Notes: generated by a model from the letters alone, not told the origin. A stretch of DNA of 64,000 nucleotides from Coprinus comatus (GCA_034638255.1 JAWPGT010000031.1:228818-292817), one strand, 5' to 3'; positions 36,230 through 49,097 are shown, numbered from the stretch's first letter. Numbers and translations: made by a program.

Positions 36230-37532
36230 TGTTGAGGCTCGCAATGCTGGCGGTCGGGTGTAGCACGTAGATGTATAGCATACTATATAGAAATCGCCCG
36301 TGTGATAGGAAGGATACCAACGTGTGGACTGCAATCAAGAAGCAGGGTAGGTTCATCTATAAATAGATTGGATACTGTCGGATTATGAAAATTTGATGCA
36401 ATTTATTGGTGATATCGTATATTCACTTATTTATGAAGAGAAACAGTTAAAAGCAGAATGCTAAAGGTTAGCATAAAGAAAGAGATCCTCGAATCTGGGA
36501 CATTTTTTGTAGTAAAGTACTAGTACTACTTGTAAGACGCTCATTACAATGTTGTTAATCAAAGGATCAGCTGACAGGGGCTCCACAAGTCACGGAAGGG
36601 GTGCTGCATATAAATGTTACAGTATACACACATGTACTTACAGTGGGGGGGTTAATATGTTATTATAGATAATGATAATATCTTAATTGTGAGTCGAATA
36701 CGATAACAGCAACTTAACATCTTCAGCGACTTAAGGAGAATAATATCTATACGGAGCAAAACATGATCAGTCTAATACCGCTCAATGGAGATTTTGTCCC
36801 AATTTATGGTAGACAGTGGCATGTATAGTCCTACTATAGTAATTGTGTCAAGTGACATCACAGTACGATCATCCAACAAGCCGACGACCATCATGTCAAC
36901 ATCAATTTATCAATTAGCGATTCTTATCACCATTCGACACTGTTAAGGTATTTATCCAGCGATCGTTGGCACCTACCTAGGCTTCGGACTTAGTGACACA
37001 ACCCCCGTTTTCGACCTTGCAACAATCCGAACCTAAATCCTAGGGAATTGCCGATAAGTATACTCAGTACTATATTAATATCGTCTCATAACTTCAGCTT
37101 GAATATATCTCTAAGATCTTAATTCTGGGTGTGCGTAGGGTATGTGCTACAAGAAAGATGTGGTGAAGGGAAAGAATGCTGAGTGTGGACCACCATCCAG
37201 ACCATTGTAGCTTGGTCGGGAGGCTTAGGACAATGGCGACAATAATAGATGGCGACTTTGTATCATAAACTTCAAGTTACTCTACTTCTTCGGTTGAAAC
37301 TGGCATTTCCTATTCAAGTTAGAATATATATATACCCTTCATATAATACATTCAAGACAAGGTATGTCTTACACAGTTTAGTGGAATATACTAGTATTCC
37401 TTGTCCAACTCCAAAACATTGTCGAACAAGAGGGACATCTCAGTATAAAATCCTTGCCTCCAATCCTTAGAGAACTCATCGAGTAACTGATATCCCAAGT
37501 GTTTTCCACACCAGCCAACTTAACCAACAATC
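36230..37532. other. intergenic, promoter side of hydrophobin
   Basis: 1.3 kb between the divergent glycosidase-like and hydrophobin genes. AT-rich, with a short palindrome around AGTACTAGTACT at about 36520 and an ATATATATA run at about 37325. No gene recognised. Confidence 0.5.
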
Positions 37533-37964
37533 ATGTTCACCAAACTCGCCATCGTCATCACCACCTCTCTCATCGCTTTCACCAGTGCCGCTCCTGGTTC
37601 TGGTTATGACAATGGAGTAACCAATACCGGCATCACCAACTCTTGCAATACCGGTTCTTTCCAATGTTGTGAATCTGTCCATGAGGGTAGTTCCGATGTT
37701 GGTCAAGTACTTGGTGCTCTTATTGGTGTCAACCTTCAAAACGTTCTTGGACAAGTTGGTCTTAATTGCGTTGCTGGAAATGGTATTGGTGCGGTCAGTG
37801 GGGCAAATTGTCAACAGAATCCAGTTTGTTGTGATAGGACTATCGATGGTGGGTGCAAGTTTGAGCTCTGAATCGTTACAGAACCTAAAGTACTGATTTC
37901 ATGATGATTACTTTTAGATACTCTTGTGGGACTTGGTTGTGTTCCCATCACTGCACAGGCTTAA
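37533..37964 (+). CDS. class I hydrophobin
   Basis: Exons 37533-37848 and 37918-37964 give 120 aa. Signal peptide MFTKLAIVITTSLIAFTSAA, then the eight-cysteine hydrophobin pattern C-x6-CC-x33-C-x13-C-x5-CC-x12-C (NSCNTGSFQCC ... LNC ... ANCQQNPVCC ... LGC). The last cysteine (VGLGCVPITAQA) is only gained by splicing the 69-nt intron; reading through the donor would stop seven codons later without it. Secreted, self-assembling surface protein that makes aerial hyphae and fruit-body surfaces water-repellent. The spacing and long second loop indicate class I. High confidence. Confidence 0.95.
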
Positions 37965-38633
37965 CTCCCCTTGGTTTATCCAAATTGTAATAGAATGATC
38001 GACTCGATTTGTATAACGGTTATCCATACTCCTCTCAATGCAACTGTGCAATTTTTGTGTTAAAATTTAGTGGAGTTTCGCTGTGATATACTCAGCTTCC
38101 AGTGGTGCTTTTCCAACCCTGGGTGAAGATCATGATATCATGCAAGCAGTACACTGGTCAATCTATATGATTCAAAAAATTGAGGAATGTATAGTATATA
38201 TAAGACTCGCCCCCAAGTGTTTCAAGTTGTTGGTCTCTACCGGTACACCACTCATCCATGTGCCACACAACATGCTCCCCTTGCAAAATCAAGTCCTAAC
38301 ATGCATTACTACCACACTAAAAGTTACACGGGGTTACATTATCTCAAGTTTGATGTTTGATGTTATAAGGTGTATCCAGAGCTGACACTCGTTGTCTGAA
38401 ATCCACAGTGGGTTTCTCTCGTCAATGGAGTCAACTTGGAATACCCTTTTTACATTCTTTTGTGAATGCAACGAATTACAGATACCCTAAACATACAACC
38501 AAAAGTCCCGTAATCAAATTTTAAAGCAACAATCAAACAAAACATTTACAAAACAAAACAAAAAAACCCTGTGAAACCGAAAAACTCCAAGATCCTTATA
38601 ATACACCAGCACATACAATACATGTTTTTTTTT
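37965..38633. other. intergenic
   Basis: 3' flanks of the convergent hydrophobin and TPR/F-box genes; nothing recognised. Confidence 0.5.
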
Positions 38634-41600
38634 TCAAGATTCAGGAACAACAGGAACATCATAATCCATAGGTACATCTTTCCTTTCCAACCAAACCGCA
38701 TCATCACTTCCTAAATCCACACCTTTCCCACAATCAAGTCTTCTTCTAGGTGGGAGTTCTTTTAATTCTATCCCGACCATCCTCGTCTCTGGTATACCAT
38801 TGTTATTAATGACGTGGTCTCCAGAAGTAGAAGTAGAAGCAGGAGCAGGAGTTGGTATTCGTAAATCGGGAGAAGAGGATGTTGTATGACGTAGTGGTTT
38901 TGATTCATTATGAGGTGACGTAGATGGAGAACTTGAAGGAGGTATAGATTGAGAAGCTGGTGGTGGTGGAGTTGTATTGGCATTCATATTGGTATTGTTA
39001 GCAGCGGTAGCAGTACTACTCGATTCAGATGCCGATGTTGGTATTGCAGAACCAGAAGTAGAAGCAACAGGACTCGAACTAACTCTTCCTTTCCCTCCAG
39101 AACCAGAAGTGCCAGCAACAACAGACACAGCTCTTGATGAAGGTGTTCCGATAACCTCTCTTCCAACTTCCATGCCCATCACATTCGCATTCGTCTCTCC
39201 ACTAATCCGAGTATGGGATACTAGATTCGGAGAAGAACGTACAATAACATACAATTCTCCATTCCAACCAACAAAATCCAATGAAGGCAAATTACCTGCA
39301 ACGTGTGCAGCACTATCATGATTATCAAGTATCATTGGAGGTTGAACTTGTACAGGTGCGGGTGTGGATGTAGATGTAGATGGGAGTAACGGTTGTGGTT
39401 GCCTTGAACCTGGCGTTTGCTGGAATTGCAAGGGTTGTGGGCGCGCAGGAGGGGGAGGCATACGACCAGGGCCAGGTTGCTGGTTTTGATTGGGCTGCTG
39501 CTGTTGAGGCGGTTGTTGAGATAGAGCGCCACTCCCATTGCCACCGGAATGATCAGACTCCATAGTGTCCCTTCTACTAGCATGTGAATGATTATGAGTA
39601 CGCCTTTTTGGAGTACCAGGTTGACCATTCCCATTGCTCGTAGTAGTAGGACCAGAGCTTGTAGATGTAGAAGAAGGCGCAGGTGGAACAAGTGTGGTTG
39701 GTGGATAAGATTGGAATTGTTGTTGTGGGAAAGGTTGATATTGATTTTGTGTTGGCGGCTGTTGAAGTTGAAATTGTTGTGGGGGAGGAGGTGGATGACC
39801 TGAAGGGGGAGACTGGGGGTATTGTTGATGATAAGCTTGGTATTGTTGTACCTGTCCTTGCGGTCCTGGGTAAGGGTATCCTTGTCCATGAAGCGGAGGT
39901 TGATTTTGCAATGGGGCTGGCGCTTGTTGTTGGGCGTAATTGTATCCTGGGTTTGGTGCCTGGTGGGGAGGGAAATAAAGTTGTTGGTGTTGCTGATTCC
40001 CATATGGGTACTGATATTGGTATTGATATTGGTGAGGGACCAGTTGTTCAGTGCGCAGTATCATGTGGAGGAACGAAAGTGAATGGAATCGAGTAAATTC
40101 CTGGGCATAGATATGCTAAAAGATGATATATGGTCAGTATAAAGCTTTGTATGAAAGTGAGAGGAAGAAAAGAAAAATAATAATAATGATATTTGACTGA
40201 ATGAATCAGACAACTGATAGTGCTTGTATCCTGTTATAAGAGGCTTATTGAGAAGGTAGTATAGGAGAAGCCCCCTCCCCTTGTCCACGAAAAAAAGAAA
40301 GAACCGGAAGCAAGAGAAGAAAGAGGCAGAAAACGAAAGGTAGAGTGAAAGTAACATACCAAAGGAACTTCAGAAATACCAGCTTCAATCCTCAAGGCAT
40401 GCATCTGCTTCGGCAACAACCTAACCAACTGCTCCAATTCTCCTCCCGTAACTCCTGGCACCGAAACTGGAACCCCAGGAACCCCAAGGCCACTATTACA
40501 CAAAGAACTCAAACAACCAACTCTAACACCCAATACCCTCAAACCAGTCAATCCTCCAAGTATAGGTTTGACCAAATCCCATGGACAAGCACCTAAATCT
40601 AATTTCCGCAAGGCTTTACGATCACGTAGGAAGTGAGTTATTGTTCGATATAAATGCAGGATTGAAGGAGTATATGATTCGTGTTGATGTGGTGGTTGTT
40701 GATTTTGTTGTTGGGGTTGATTCTGTTGAGGCTGTGGTTGGGGTTGACCAACCAACAAAAACCTAAACGATTTAAGCCTTGGGAAAATTGTATGAACACC
40801 ACCAATTAATTCATCCGAGCCAAAAACCACCGCTGCTTTTTCCGGTTCTTCCAAAATTCCATGCAAAGTCAATTCTTCCAATTGTCCATTGCTACCTCCA
40901 GCAGCGTGAACGATTCTGCTAAGAACCACATGGCTAATTCTCGTATCAACCAAATCCAACTTAACAAGTTTCGAAATTGTCGGAGAGGTAAATGTATTGT
41001 CCCAGCTATGTTGTCGATGTAAATAAGCACCAAGGATTAAATGTTTGAGCGTGTTGTTGTTAATGGTCAAAAGGGTGGTTATTTCGGACATATCACCATA
41101 TCCATCATCATCTTCTGCACGTAACGTGAACTTTTGAAGAGACGTGAATTGGGAAATTCCACAAGCATCGAAATGAAATCCTATCATTCCAAGTTTTCGA
41201 AGTGTTGGATGTGTGGAATAAATATGGGAAACCATGTCAACTCGAAGTTCTGGATAACCTATCCATTCGAATTCTTCCAGGGCTATGAATTCTGGAAGTG
41301 CGGTTCGGAAAACTCGAATCATCAGGTCTAATAGTTCACCTTCTTCGTAGGCCCAATGAACCCGAAGACATTTAATTAATGACGAGAAGTGTTTGTCATT
41401 TTTTATTCTATCGAATATGTCCAATGAGCGAGAGACAATGTCGGGTTGGTCTTCGCCAAAGTAGAGATCAAGCGTTTGAAAGAGATGTGGAAGCGCTATT
41501 TGACGATGGAAAGAGGATAGAGAAAGCCAGGTTCGGAGGTGATAGCGTGGAATGTAGGACGCAATTCTCGACCACAGTTCTGGCGGAGTCCTGTGTGCTG

Positions 41601-41997
41601 GTGGAGATGACGAGAATGCTATCTGGGTTACACGAGGTCAGTACGAGGTATCATAAGTGTGTGAAGAAATAGACTGAACTCGACGCCGAAGATGATGTTG
41701 AATGGCTTTGTTAGAAGGGTCCAGACGCAGTACAGCTTGAAAGTCTTGTTGAGCCTGTTGTAGTAGCTTTTCTCCACATGCTTTGCGGGCATTAGCTCTA
41801 GCAAGTAAAGCCTTTGCTATGCTTGATTTTGGTAGGTTTGGTGTTTTGAGAAAGACATCAAGATATTTCTCTACTTGATCACCGTATTTTCCAGCATCAA
41901 TAAGCGAAAGAGCAGTGTCGAGTAGAAAAGCAGCTTTCCGAGAGTTATCGAGAGAGTGGAGAGCGCTGACGAGGATGTTGTCTAGGTCGCTGTTCAT
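38634..41997 (-). CDS. TPR / F-box-like / LRR protein with Q/P-rich insert
   Basis: Exons 41997-41680, 41622-40360 and 40115-38634 join in phase to about 1020 aa. N-terminal helical TPR-like repeats (ALLARANARKACGEKLLQQA, DFQAVLRLDPSNKA) are followed by an F-box-like segment, PPELWSRIASYIPRYHLRTW. Then come leucine-rich repeats (HWAYEEGELLDL, EFEWIGYPELRVDMV, KFTLRAEDDDGYGDM, LKHLILGAYLHRQHSWD, LVDTRISHVVLSRI, RKLDLGACPWDLV). The final block LPSLDFVGWNGELYVIVR sits after about 250 residues of Q/P/Y-rich disorder. A conserved basidiomycete gene in my memory, of unknown substrate; SCF-type ubiquitin ligase adaptor inferred. An upstream in-frame ATG at 42081 exists, but MNSDLDN at 41997 fits the family start. 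Confidence 0.8.
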
Positions 41998-42162
41998 CGT
42001 AGCATTGTCACACCATGTCACATATTGCTTAATCATATTCTCCAAAAATAGCCTCTGCACCTGCGAACAATTCAATAGCATCTAAGTTGAAGAGAAGTAA
42101 TTCACTACATATTCGTACGACTCATTGTAACTATAAAAAACATACAAAGCAATGCTAAACTA

Positions 42163-43479
42163 TTATTTCACTGCTTTGACAAAGTAGTAGCCAAGATTCC
42201 CTGTTTCAGCGCCAGGCCCAAATAATCCTCCATCTATTTTCGGATTTATTACCCAAGGGCATGCCCAAGTGAACCAAGAGATAACGAATATATACCCTAT
42301 CAATTTTTCGAGTGTGGTAGGGTTCTTTGCATCACGGAAAAGGGGGAATATGAGGAATTTTTCAAAAATTATGGCAAAAGGTTGGACAATCCAGAAGAAA
42401 AGAGGTTCGAAGGTGAAATAGTTCAACATCATGTACTCTGCTGCAGAGTGAAGGAGGCCTGACATAAAAAAGACTATGAAAAGGCGGATGAAAGCATATC
42501 CCGGAAGCGATGACTTGAGCTTGGGTGGTAATAAACTATCGGTGACGGCACACAATGGCTATCATGCGAGAGTAATCAGTCCCTCATCTAAGCTGTAATT
42601 GTTATGATTGAAATTTCTTACTCTACGTATGGCTTGATGCCAGACACGACTGCAATAAATTGTTAATGCTATGAAGCAAGGTTAAAATGCTACTAGTACT
42701 CACCCCCAGAAAGTACCAACACTCCATGCATCTTGAAACTTCCCAAACATGTCAGGCCAATCCTGGGGCTGTGATATACACAGACTAACAGCTACTAGTG
42801 CAACCATCCGATATAACACATGTAGTCTGGAAAAAGTGGCCCCAAGGAAGCCAACCAGTGCCAAAAATCTCCAACCTAATGATATTTCCGGCCCTCGTAT
42901 TCCAGTCTGCATTGCCGGATTTGCGGTATTGATAATATACGAGAAAATCTCAACCCCAGCACAGATAATGAGTATCCAAACTTGAGAGGTGATGAACTGC
43001 GCTCGGGTTATATCTGATGGTGGGCGAGGAGGAAGAATTCCTGGCGCAGGTTCGAATGACCAGCCATAACCACGCTGGTTGGCAAGGAGGGAAAGGGCCC
43101 AGCTGATGCGCTGTTTCAATGTTTTTCCAGGATCCTTATCTTCAACATCCTCATCCGACTTTGCTGCCCGGAAGCTACGGCGCTTAAGTTCCTTCCTTGG
43201 GTCGTGCAGAAATACGAAGTCGAGTGCAATTATGCCCTGTGTCATTATAGCAGACCCTACTCCCTCATCCGACCCGATTTCTCCAGTTTTCGAAAGAAAG
43301 CCAATGTAATAGACGAGGAATGCAATTGGGAAGAATAGTAGGCGCCTGAAATACGTCGGGACTGAAGATGGAAGGAGGAGTGACACAAGAACAAGGATAT
43401 GAGTCAAGACATGAAGAAGTGGAGAGTATGCATATCTTCTGTCAGCGTCAGGTTGCGGTTGACCCCCCATGTTGGTCAT
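42163..43479 (-). CDS. wax-synthase-domain membrane O-acyltransferase
   Basis: Exons 43479-42704, 42649-42622 and 42558-42163 give 399 aa. At least seven hydrophobic segments (LLHVLTHILVLVSLLLPS, LLFFPIAFLVYYIGFL, QVWILIICAGVEIFSYII, FLALVGFLGATFS, RLFIVFFMSGLLHSAAEYMM, FFWIVQPFAIIFEKF, YIFVISWFTWACPWV). The wax-synthase motif TFWGRVWHQAIRR is assembled across two introns, followed by the conserved SGLLHSAAEY histidine. Fungal relatives are acyl/acetyltransferases acting on alcohols, often in terpenoid or toxin-like secondary pathways. The terpene cyclase is about 15 kb away, too far to call a cluster. Substrate unknown. Confidence 0.8.
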
Positions 43480-43559
43480 TTATAGAAGTTTTTGCCCAGT
43501 TTTCCGCCTTTCAACAACCGTTTTGTACTCCTTCAGGGCCAAGTGAATGAATTGAAGGT

Positions 43560-44963
43560 TTGCTGCGGAACATCCAAACGTCGGTCATTATCGGTCTAAC
43601 TTTCCATCCCCACCCAGCCTTCCTGCCGATTATTCTAGGTAGCGTCTGCTCCCACTGGCGAGCTGTAATTCAATCAACGTTAAGGATTTGGGCGTCCATA
43701 AATTTGGAGATTGATCATTGCAATGTCTTTCATTTGTATTTGACAAATTCCGGACGTATCCGATGAATGTCAAACCGGATTTCAGAAAACGACGAAGGTT
43801 GATCGAACGGTATGCCTGGGATTCTGATTTATTACAAGCGGAAGAACAACGGCTAGCCTCACTTCGGACTCTGGTGCTTGATGACCATTCTGAACGAATT
43901 GGTACACTTCAACTGGTTCATCCGCCAACCAGTTGGATGGAATCACTCGCATGGCATTCTACCCTACCTGAACTCGGGTCATTTGCGGTTGGATGGCCTG
44001 ATACCGTTGACTCAAGAACGGTGGTGTTGCATTTGGGGGACTTTAGCCCTCAATTATCCAGTCTCTTGGTGTATAATGTCGAGTTCGACTATTATCGTTT
44101 TTCACTAGAACGCATAACAACTCTCCATGCGGGTTTTGTTTCCTACTATGGATTTATACAAGCATTAAAGAAATGCAAATTTTTCGTTGCCTGAGATTGA
44201 TCGAGCCTCTTTTGGAAGACGACGAAATGTTGGATTCCATCCATCATTCCTTCACTCTTGAGCACCTAGAACATCTGGAATGGTCCTTTCCTCCTATTGC
44301 TTCACAGCCACCCAACTCAATCAAGTTTCTGCATCTCGTCCAACTTCCTGCAATCAAAAGCGCTGTATTTCCAAACATATTCTCCCATGCTTCTGCATAC
44401 AAACAACTCCCACGATTCTTTTCTCGACTGCCACCTTTCTTCCGTTCTTTAGCCCTTGGGATGCATATTTGTGGCCACGATGGCATAACCCATGGACTTT
44501 TGACATATTTACCCCATATACCTCGAACTATTACGCATCTTCGCCTAGAATACAGTTGTCTTCAAATTCTACAAAACATATTTCCCAAATTACCTCGGAT
44601 CGATGAAGATACATCTATACCTTCGGACATGATTCCACTTCCATTATTATCTCACCTCGAACTCATTAATCACAAGCGTAGACATGATTGTGGTTTACCA
44701 CATCGACACCAGTTCCTGTACCGTCGTTGTGATTTGGGAGATTTTTCCAGATAGCGATTTTGAAGCAGAGACTAGGTCTATCAAAAGGGTTTCAAATGGA
44801 TATGGAAGGACTTAAGGGGCAATTGGAGATGAGCCCTTATCTACAAAGGAAGTTCGCAAAGTTGAAGGAGTTGGGATTTCCTGTTCACATTGATTATAAA
44901 AACGAAATATATCCTTACCAATCGTATCTTGCACGAGAACAAGTAACTATCATATATGTATGA
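43560..44963 (+). pseudogene. F-box-family pseudogene
   Basis: Homologous to the intact minus-strand gene at 47115-48854: ILGSVCSHWRAVIQSTLRIW matches its IVGSVCSEWRKVAWSTPQLW, PPTSWMESLAWHS matches PPLDWFEQDMNHY, and LPAIKSAVFPNIF ... FFSRLPPFFRSLAL matches LPSIKSITFHGRY ... FFTRLPSSFKSLSF. The homology crosses three frames with shifts near 43740, 44175 and 44760. No splice sites rescue them, and the N-terminus is missing. It lies 80 bp from the start of the divergent acyltransferase gene. Confidence 0.75.
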
Positions 44964-44991
44964 TTTACTAGGTTATTTTTAGCGCTCGTAT

Positions 44992-46886
44992 GTTGATTGG
45001 AATACCATTCCCACGTTGAATTCAACACGATTCACTGTGTGGGTGACTCAATAATCTAACTGGATTATCGAGGACATACCTAAACTTTACTCTGAGACCC
45101 ACGCTAACGAGTAAAGCAAAGCTTGGATAAATACTCACTAGTACTTGATAGTCTGTATGGATTACCAAGTCACTGGCACAGTGGATTGTTCTTGATTCTT
45201 CTGTTCAACATTCGGTGGATGACACAAAGGCTCACGAATTGGGTCCTCTCACATGTGGCGGTTCTGCTTAATACACCTTGGCCTTCCCTGAACAACCCCC
45301 AACCATGTTCTAACAGCGATCAGTCGGGCGCCAAAACACAAAAGGCACTGTCCGAATTACCCACATCACACATACAACTATTGCCTCCTGAATTACACAC
45401 CGAAATTCTCAAATATCTTCAGTGGAAGGATCTACTAAACGCTAGCCTGGTATGTCTCAAGCAATATGTCTTCGTATTCGTCCACAAATGAAGTTGTAGA
45501 TATGTCGAATGTGGTATCAAGCTACGAGATCGAAACAGCTTTGGTTGTCTCTCGCCAAATATCTCCAATCGATTCCAGGAGTAGGACCAATGGAGGAACC
45601 TAGAGGAGACTATTCTGTTGCAGAACTGCAGCAATGGGTCTTGAGGAGACTACGGACACAGGAGTCGTGGACTGTTGAAAACACGCCACTGAAATTTAAC
45701 CAACGCAAGCTTCAGATGTCTAAGAGAGATTATATGAAGCTACTTGCGGGAGGGAGATGGCTCTTGGTCAGTGATAACGAAGGAAGATTCTATTGCTATG
45801 ACCTCAACCTCCGCGAGCCAAAGCGTCTGTTACTCATTGACCGTCCTGATCCAGAGACGCAATCTCCCTGTGTTCAAGATTTCTGTTATTGGATCAACAC
45901 GTCAAAAGAAAAACTGTCCATCAGAGTCGCCTTTTTTGAAACAGGATTTCTAGGTATGTTTATTTACAAACTCTTTCTGGATTTTATACTAAGCCCAAGT
46001 AGTAGGACAAAGCCCAACTCGAACCCGGTCCCGGATCTACGAGTTAGATCTAATGGGTCACGGTGGAGAATCTTTTCTGGAGGCAAACCCTGCGGTTTCA
46101 CTAGAAGACAAGGAACTCGTACAATCATCCTGGAGACCGGGTGTTGCGTTGACAGGAGAATATTTCATTGAATCTCTAAAGGAGATTCGGACCAACGTTG
46201 TGTCCCTATCAATTACTAAATATTTTGACAACGAAAAAAATTTCTGTAGAGGCATTCCTTTGCAAGTGCATCTTGAAAACAATCTGCACATTGTAAGTGG
46301 TTGGATACCTAATATATAACCATGGAATTATGACTGACTCGGAACCGTGTACGTGTAGTGTAAACTTTATGCGACAACCGACCATATTGTTTTAACTTTT
46401 CGTACCTGCGTTCATATTTACAGTATCGCGCAACTTTTTGGCCATGACAAGGAAACAACTCTCCTTCCTCTTCAACTGATTCCTTGCGATATAGGTCTTT
46501 ACATCTCCCCCCTTTGGTCCTTTGAGGACTACATGGAGCTCACTTATTTCCGAAATGATCAAATATCGCTGTTACGGATATTTGCCAACGCAAGACCACC
46601 AAAGAATGTCCTACTTGGTAAATACACAAATGATGACAAAGGACTCCTAGTTTTCACCCCATCCGCATTTGTATATTTGCATCCAGATTTTATTGACATT
46701 ATAACGTATGAATGGGGCACAGACCATAACCATATGGAACCGTTGTCGAGTAAGCTTGCTCCTTTTCCTCGTCTCGACACACATTACTTGGGGTTTCCTG
46801 TGCGCGTTGGGGTGGAACCAGGCATAGGACGGATTGTTTTGGCACGATCTCTGGCGGGAGAATGTTACATATTAGATACAGCGTAA
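44992..46886 (+). repeat. segmental duplication unit A (inverted partner at 57933-60160)
   Basis: Upstream sequence GTTGATTGGAATACCATTCC (44992 onward), the whole F-box gene and its introns recur on the minus strand between 60160 and 57933. The partner copy is interrupted by two inverted-repeat elements (59154-60108) and lacks about 0.55 kb of exons 2-3. Confidence 0.75.
45219..46886 (+). CDS. F-box protein
   Basis: Exons 45219-45449, 45500-45953, 46006-46292 and 46359-46886 join in phase to 499 aa. F-box at residues about 52-95: SHIQLLPPELHTEILKYLQW, KDLLNASL, then CRMWYQATRSKQLWLSL. Further family blocks: LLAGGRWLLVSDNEGRFYCY, RIYELDLMGHGGES, DHIVLTFRTCVHIYSIAQLF, LWSFEDYMELTYFRND, VFTPSAFVYLHPDFIDIITY. 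Same family as the gene at 5058-6869. A damaged inverted copy lies at 57933-59107, so this is the parent or the better-preserved copy. Substrate recruitment to an SCF ligase is inferred. Confidence 0.8.
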
Positions 46887-47114
46887 TGTATTATTATCAT
46901 CCATGAGCAACGAGTGAAGTTCTGAATTCAAACATCGTTTCAAACATTCTATGATAACAATCAAATTTCAACAGTACAGTAACTTCATTCCAGTGATAAT
47001 AGCCTGACGGCCGTAGTATTACACTTTCTAACAAGACCCTCTTTACCATTTTAAATCCATCAACACCATCCTGAATATAAAACGTATTTTAAACAAACGG
47101 TTTTCAGTGATTAT

Positions 47115-48854
47115 CTACGGTCGGCCGAACCCATTCTTGTAGCTAATCTCGAAACCTTTGCTTTCCAGATCTGAGACAGCCATTCGAAAGCTCCACGGAA
47201 ACTCCCCTTCATCAAAAAACATGGTGGCTTCATCTGGAATAATTAAATGGAACTGTTTTCCCAAACCCAGGCTTGCCTTCAACTTGATAAAGTTCACAAG
47301 CCAATTAAACTCCCAAGTACCTGGATCATCACATAAAGGAGAGAAGAGTGGTATTTCACTCTCGTGTTGAAGTTTACATTTTGTTCCAATGTTTATTGTT
47401 CTACATTCCAGGTAAGTTAAACCCGGAATCGGAGAATACCAACGACCATTTGACATAGGATCCGTGGTATCGGGGAATAAGAATGGCAAAAGGTGTGCAC
47501 TTGAACAGCATCGCTCGAGGAGTAGATGTTCAAGAGATTCCGGTATACGAAGGAGAAGATGCTCAAGAGCATTGGCCGTTCCGGGTTCCTCGTGAAAGGA
47601 GAGTGATTTGAAGGAGGATGGAAGGCGGGTGAAAAACGTAGCGAGAGTATCATTTTCTATCATACGTTTATACCGTCCATGGAAAGTGATGCTTTTAATA
47701 GATGGTAGCCTGAGTGCGCGGAAGAGGGGAGTCTCATGGTCAGGGTAGCTGTAACCCTGAAACGTCCATGTGAGTTGTTCAAGGTGTCGGAATGGCATAA
47801 TGGAAGGAAATGCTCGTTCCTTGGGCACCTGAAACTCGAAGGCGTAATGGGTGGGATCTACCATCTTGTAAGATTTAAGACTCCTGCTTCGTACAAATGC
47901 TTCAACGCAGAACTCGTATTCGACATGATCGAGGTTCAAAACTGTGATCAAGTCCCAGTGTAGCATTGATGTTGAGTCATATGTGCCAAGACGACCTACA
48001 TAGACTTCACAATTAGATAAAAACACCTGGCGTAGTCGAGGGACGTGTTTCAATGTTATCTCCCCTGAAACATTATATTGTTGATGAGCCAATTTCAGGA
48101 CAAATGTCTCCAAGCCATAGTGATTCATATCCTGCTCAAACCAATCCAATGGAGGATCTATCACACAGATGCTTTTGAACTGTTTAGGATACTCTGTGAA
48201 CAACAAATTCTCAAGAGGAGAATGTCGCTCCAAGTCCATCCGGTGCTTTTCTGGATGAATGTATGGCAACGTGCCAATTGCAAGAACCTTGTCGGATTTC
48301 TCCATGTCCAACTCGACAGACAGAAGGGAGTTTCCGGCGTTCACCAAGTGTAGGCGTAGTAATGATGCTACACTCGGTATGTTTCCCTTCAAAACCTCTG
48401 CACTGAATGTGACCCAAAGTTGTGGAGTAGACCATGCAACTTTGCGCCACTCCGAGCACACAGATCCAACTATTCTCCAGACAGGAAAGCGGGGGCGGGG
48501 AAGAGTCTGATATGAGTGTTCACGATTAACGAATTTCGCCGCATGATCATCACGATCATCATCACCCTTCAGATGATCAGCAGTCTGAAGTTGGTACATT
48601 TGTTCGAATATTGCTGAAAGAACATTATTGGGTAGGCTTTTGGTTATCGGTTGAAGATTATTGATACGTCGCAATAAAGAGGCTCGCTCTCTAGTCAAAG
48701 TATCAATGATCTTTTCCAATCGTCGAGCCCGAGACTGGATCGAAGGGGGATCGAATGGATTGGTATTCATTGTTTCTTGACCACAGCATGGGCACTGAGC
48801 AGATCGCATTGTGGGAGTATGATTGATCAAAAGATCAGGACTCGGAGGACGCAT
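47115..48854 (-). CDS. single-exon F-box-like protein
   Basis: An uninterrupted 579-codon frame, unusual here where most genes have introns. N-terminal CPCCGQETMN cysteine motif, then a helix RARRLEKIIDTLTRERASLL, a loosely matching F-box LPNNVLSAIFEQMYQLQ, and WRIVGSVCSEWRKVAWSTPQ, the usual agaric F-box continuation. LRR-like C-terminal part (HLEQLTWTFQG, LPSIKSITFHGRY, LEHLLLRIPESLEHLLLERC). Typical of the large agaric F-box family with a coiled coil before the box. The pseudogene at 43560-44963 is a relative. Function beyond ubiquitin-ligase adaptor is unknown. Confidence 0.75.
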   Translation of the reverse strand: MRPPSPDLLINHTPTMRSAQCPCCGQETMNTNPFDPPSIQSRARRLEKIIDTLTRERASLLRRINNLQPITKSLPNNVLSAIFEQMYQLQTADHLKGDDDRDDHAAKFVNREHSYQTLPRPRFPVWRIVGSVCSEWRKVAWSTPQLWVTFSAEVLKGNIPSVASLLRLHLVNAGNSLLSVELDMEKSDKVLAIGTLPYIHPEKHRMDLERHSPLENLLFTEYPKQFKSICVIDPPLDWFEQDMNHYGLETFVLKLAHQQYNVSGEITLKHVPRLRQVFLSNCEVYVGRLGTYDSTSMLHWDLITVLNLDHVEYEFCVEAFVRSRSLKSYKMVDPTHYAFEFQVPKERAFPSIMPFRHLEQLTWTFQGYSYPDHETPLFRALRLPSIKSITFHGRYKRMIENDTLATFFTRLPSSFKSLSFHEEPGTANALEHLLLRIPESLEHLLLERCCSSAHLLPFLFPDTTDPMSNGRWYSPIPGLTYLECRTINIGTKCKLQHESEIPLFSPLCDDPGTWEFNWLVNFIKLKASLGLGKQFHLIIPDEATMFFDEGEFPWSFRMAVSDLESKGFEISYKNGFGRP

Positions 48855-49097
48855 CCTTAAGTATCCGTAGCAGAATCCAAATCCCCACGGTTTTCCAGCG
48901 ATTTCGAAGCTAGTCCAACTTCTCTTAATGGTATCGAATTTCTCAGTACATACATCTATATATATAACTCACAAGGTTGTAAGGCGCAACAGTGGTACTA
49001 ACGCGGTATGACCTTCAAGTGCCAAAACTAATGCTTGTTACACTACCTGAACAGTTCCCGATTTTTACGACATGAACAAGAAAACAACATATTCAAA

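Noticed and set aside
42001..42081. Upstream ATG extending the TPR/F-box protein by 28 residues
   Set aside because: The extension MLLNCSQVQ lacks similarity to the family start as I remember it; ATG 41997 is a better fit, though not proven.
26075..43479. A terpene biosynthetic cluster linking the cyclase with the wax-synthase-like acyltransferase
   Set aside because: They are separated by about 15 kb with unrelated genes and no P450 or transporter; proximity alone is weak.
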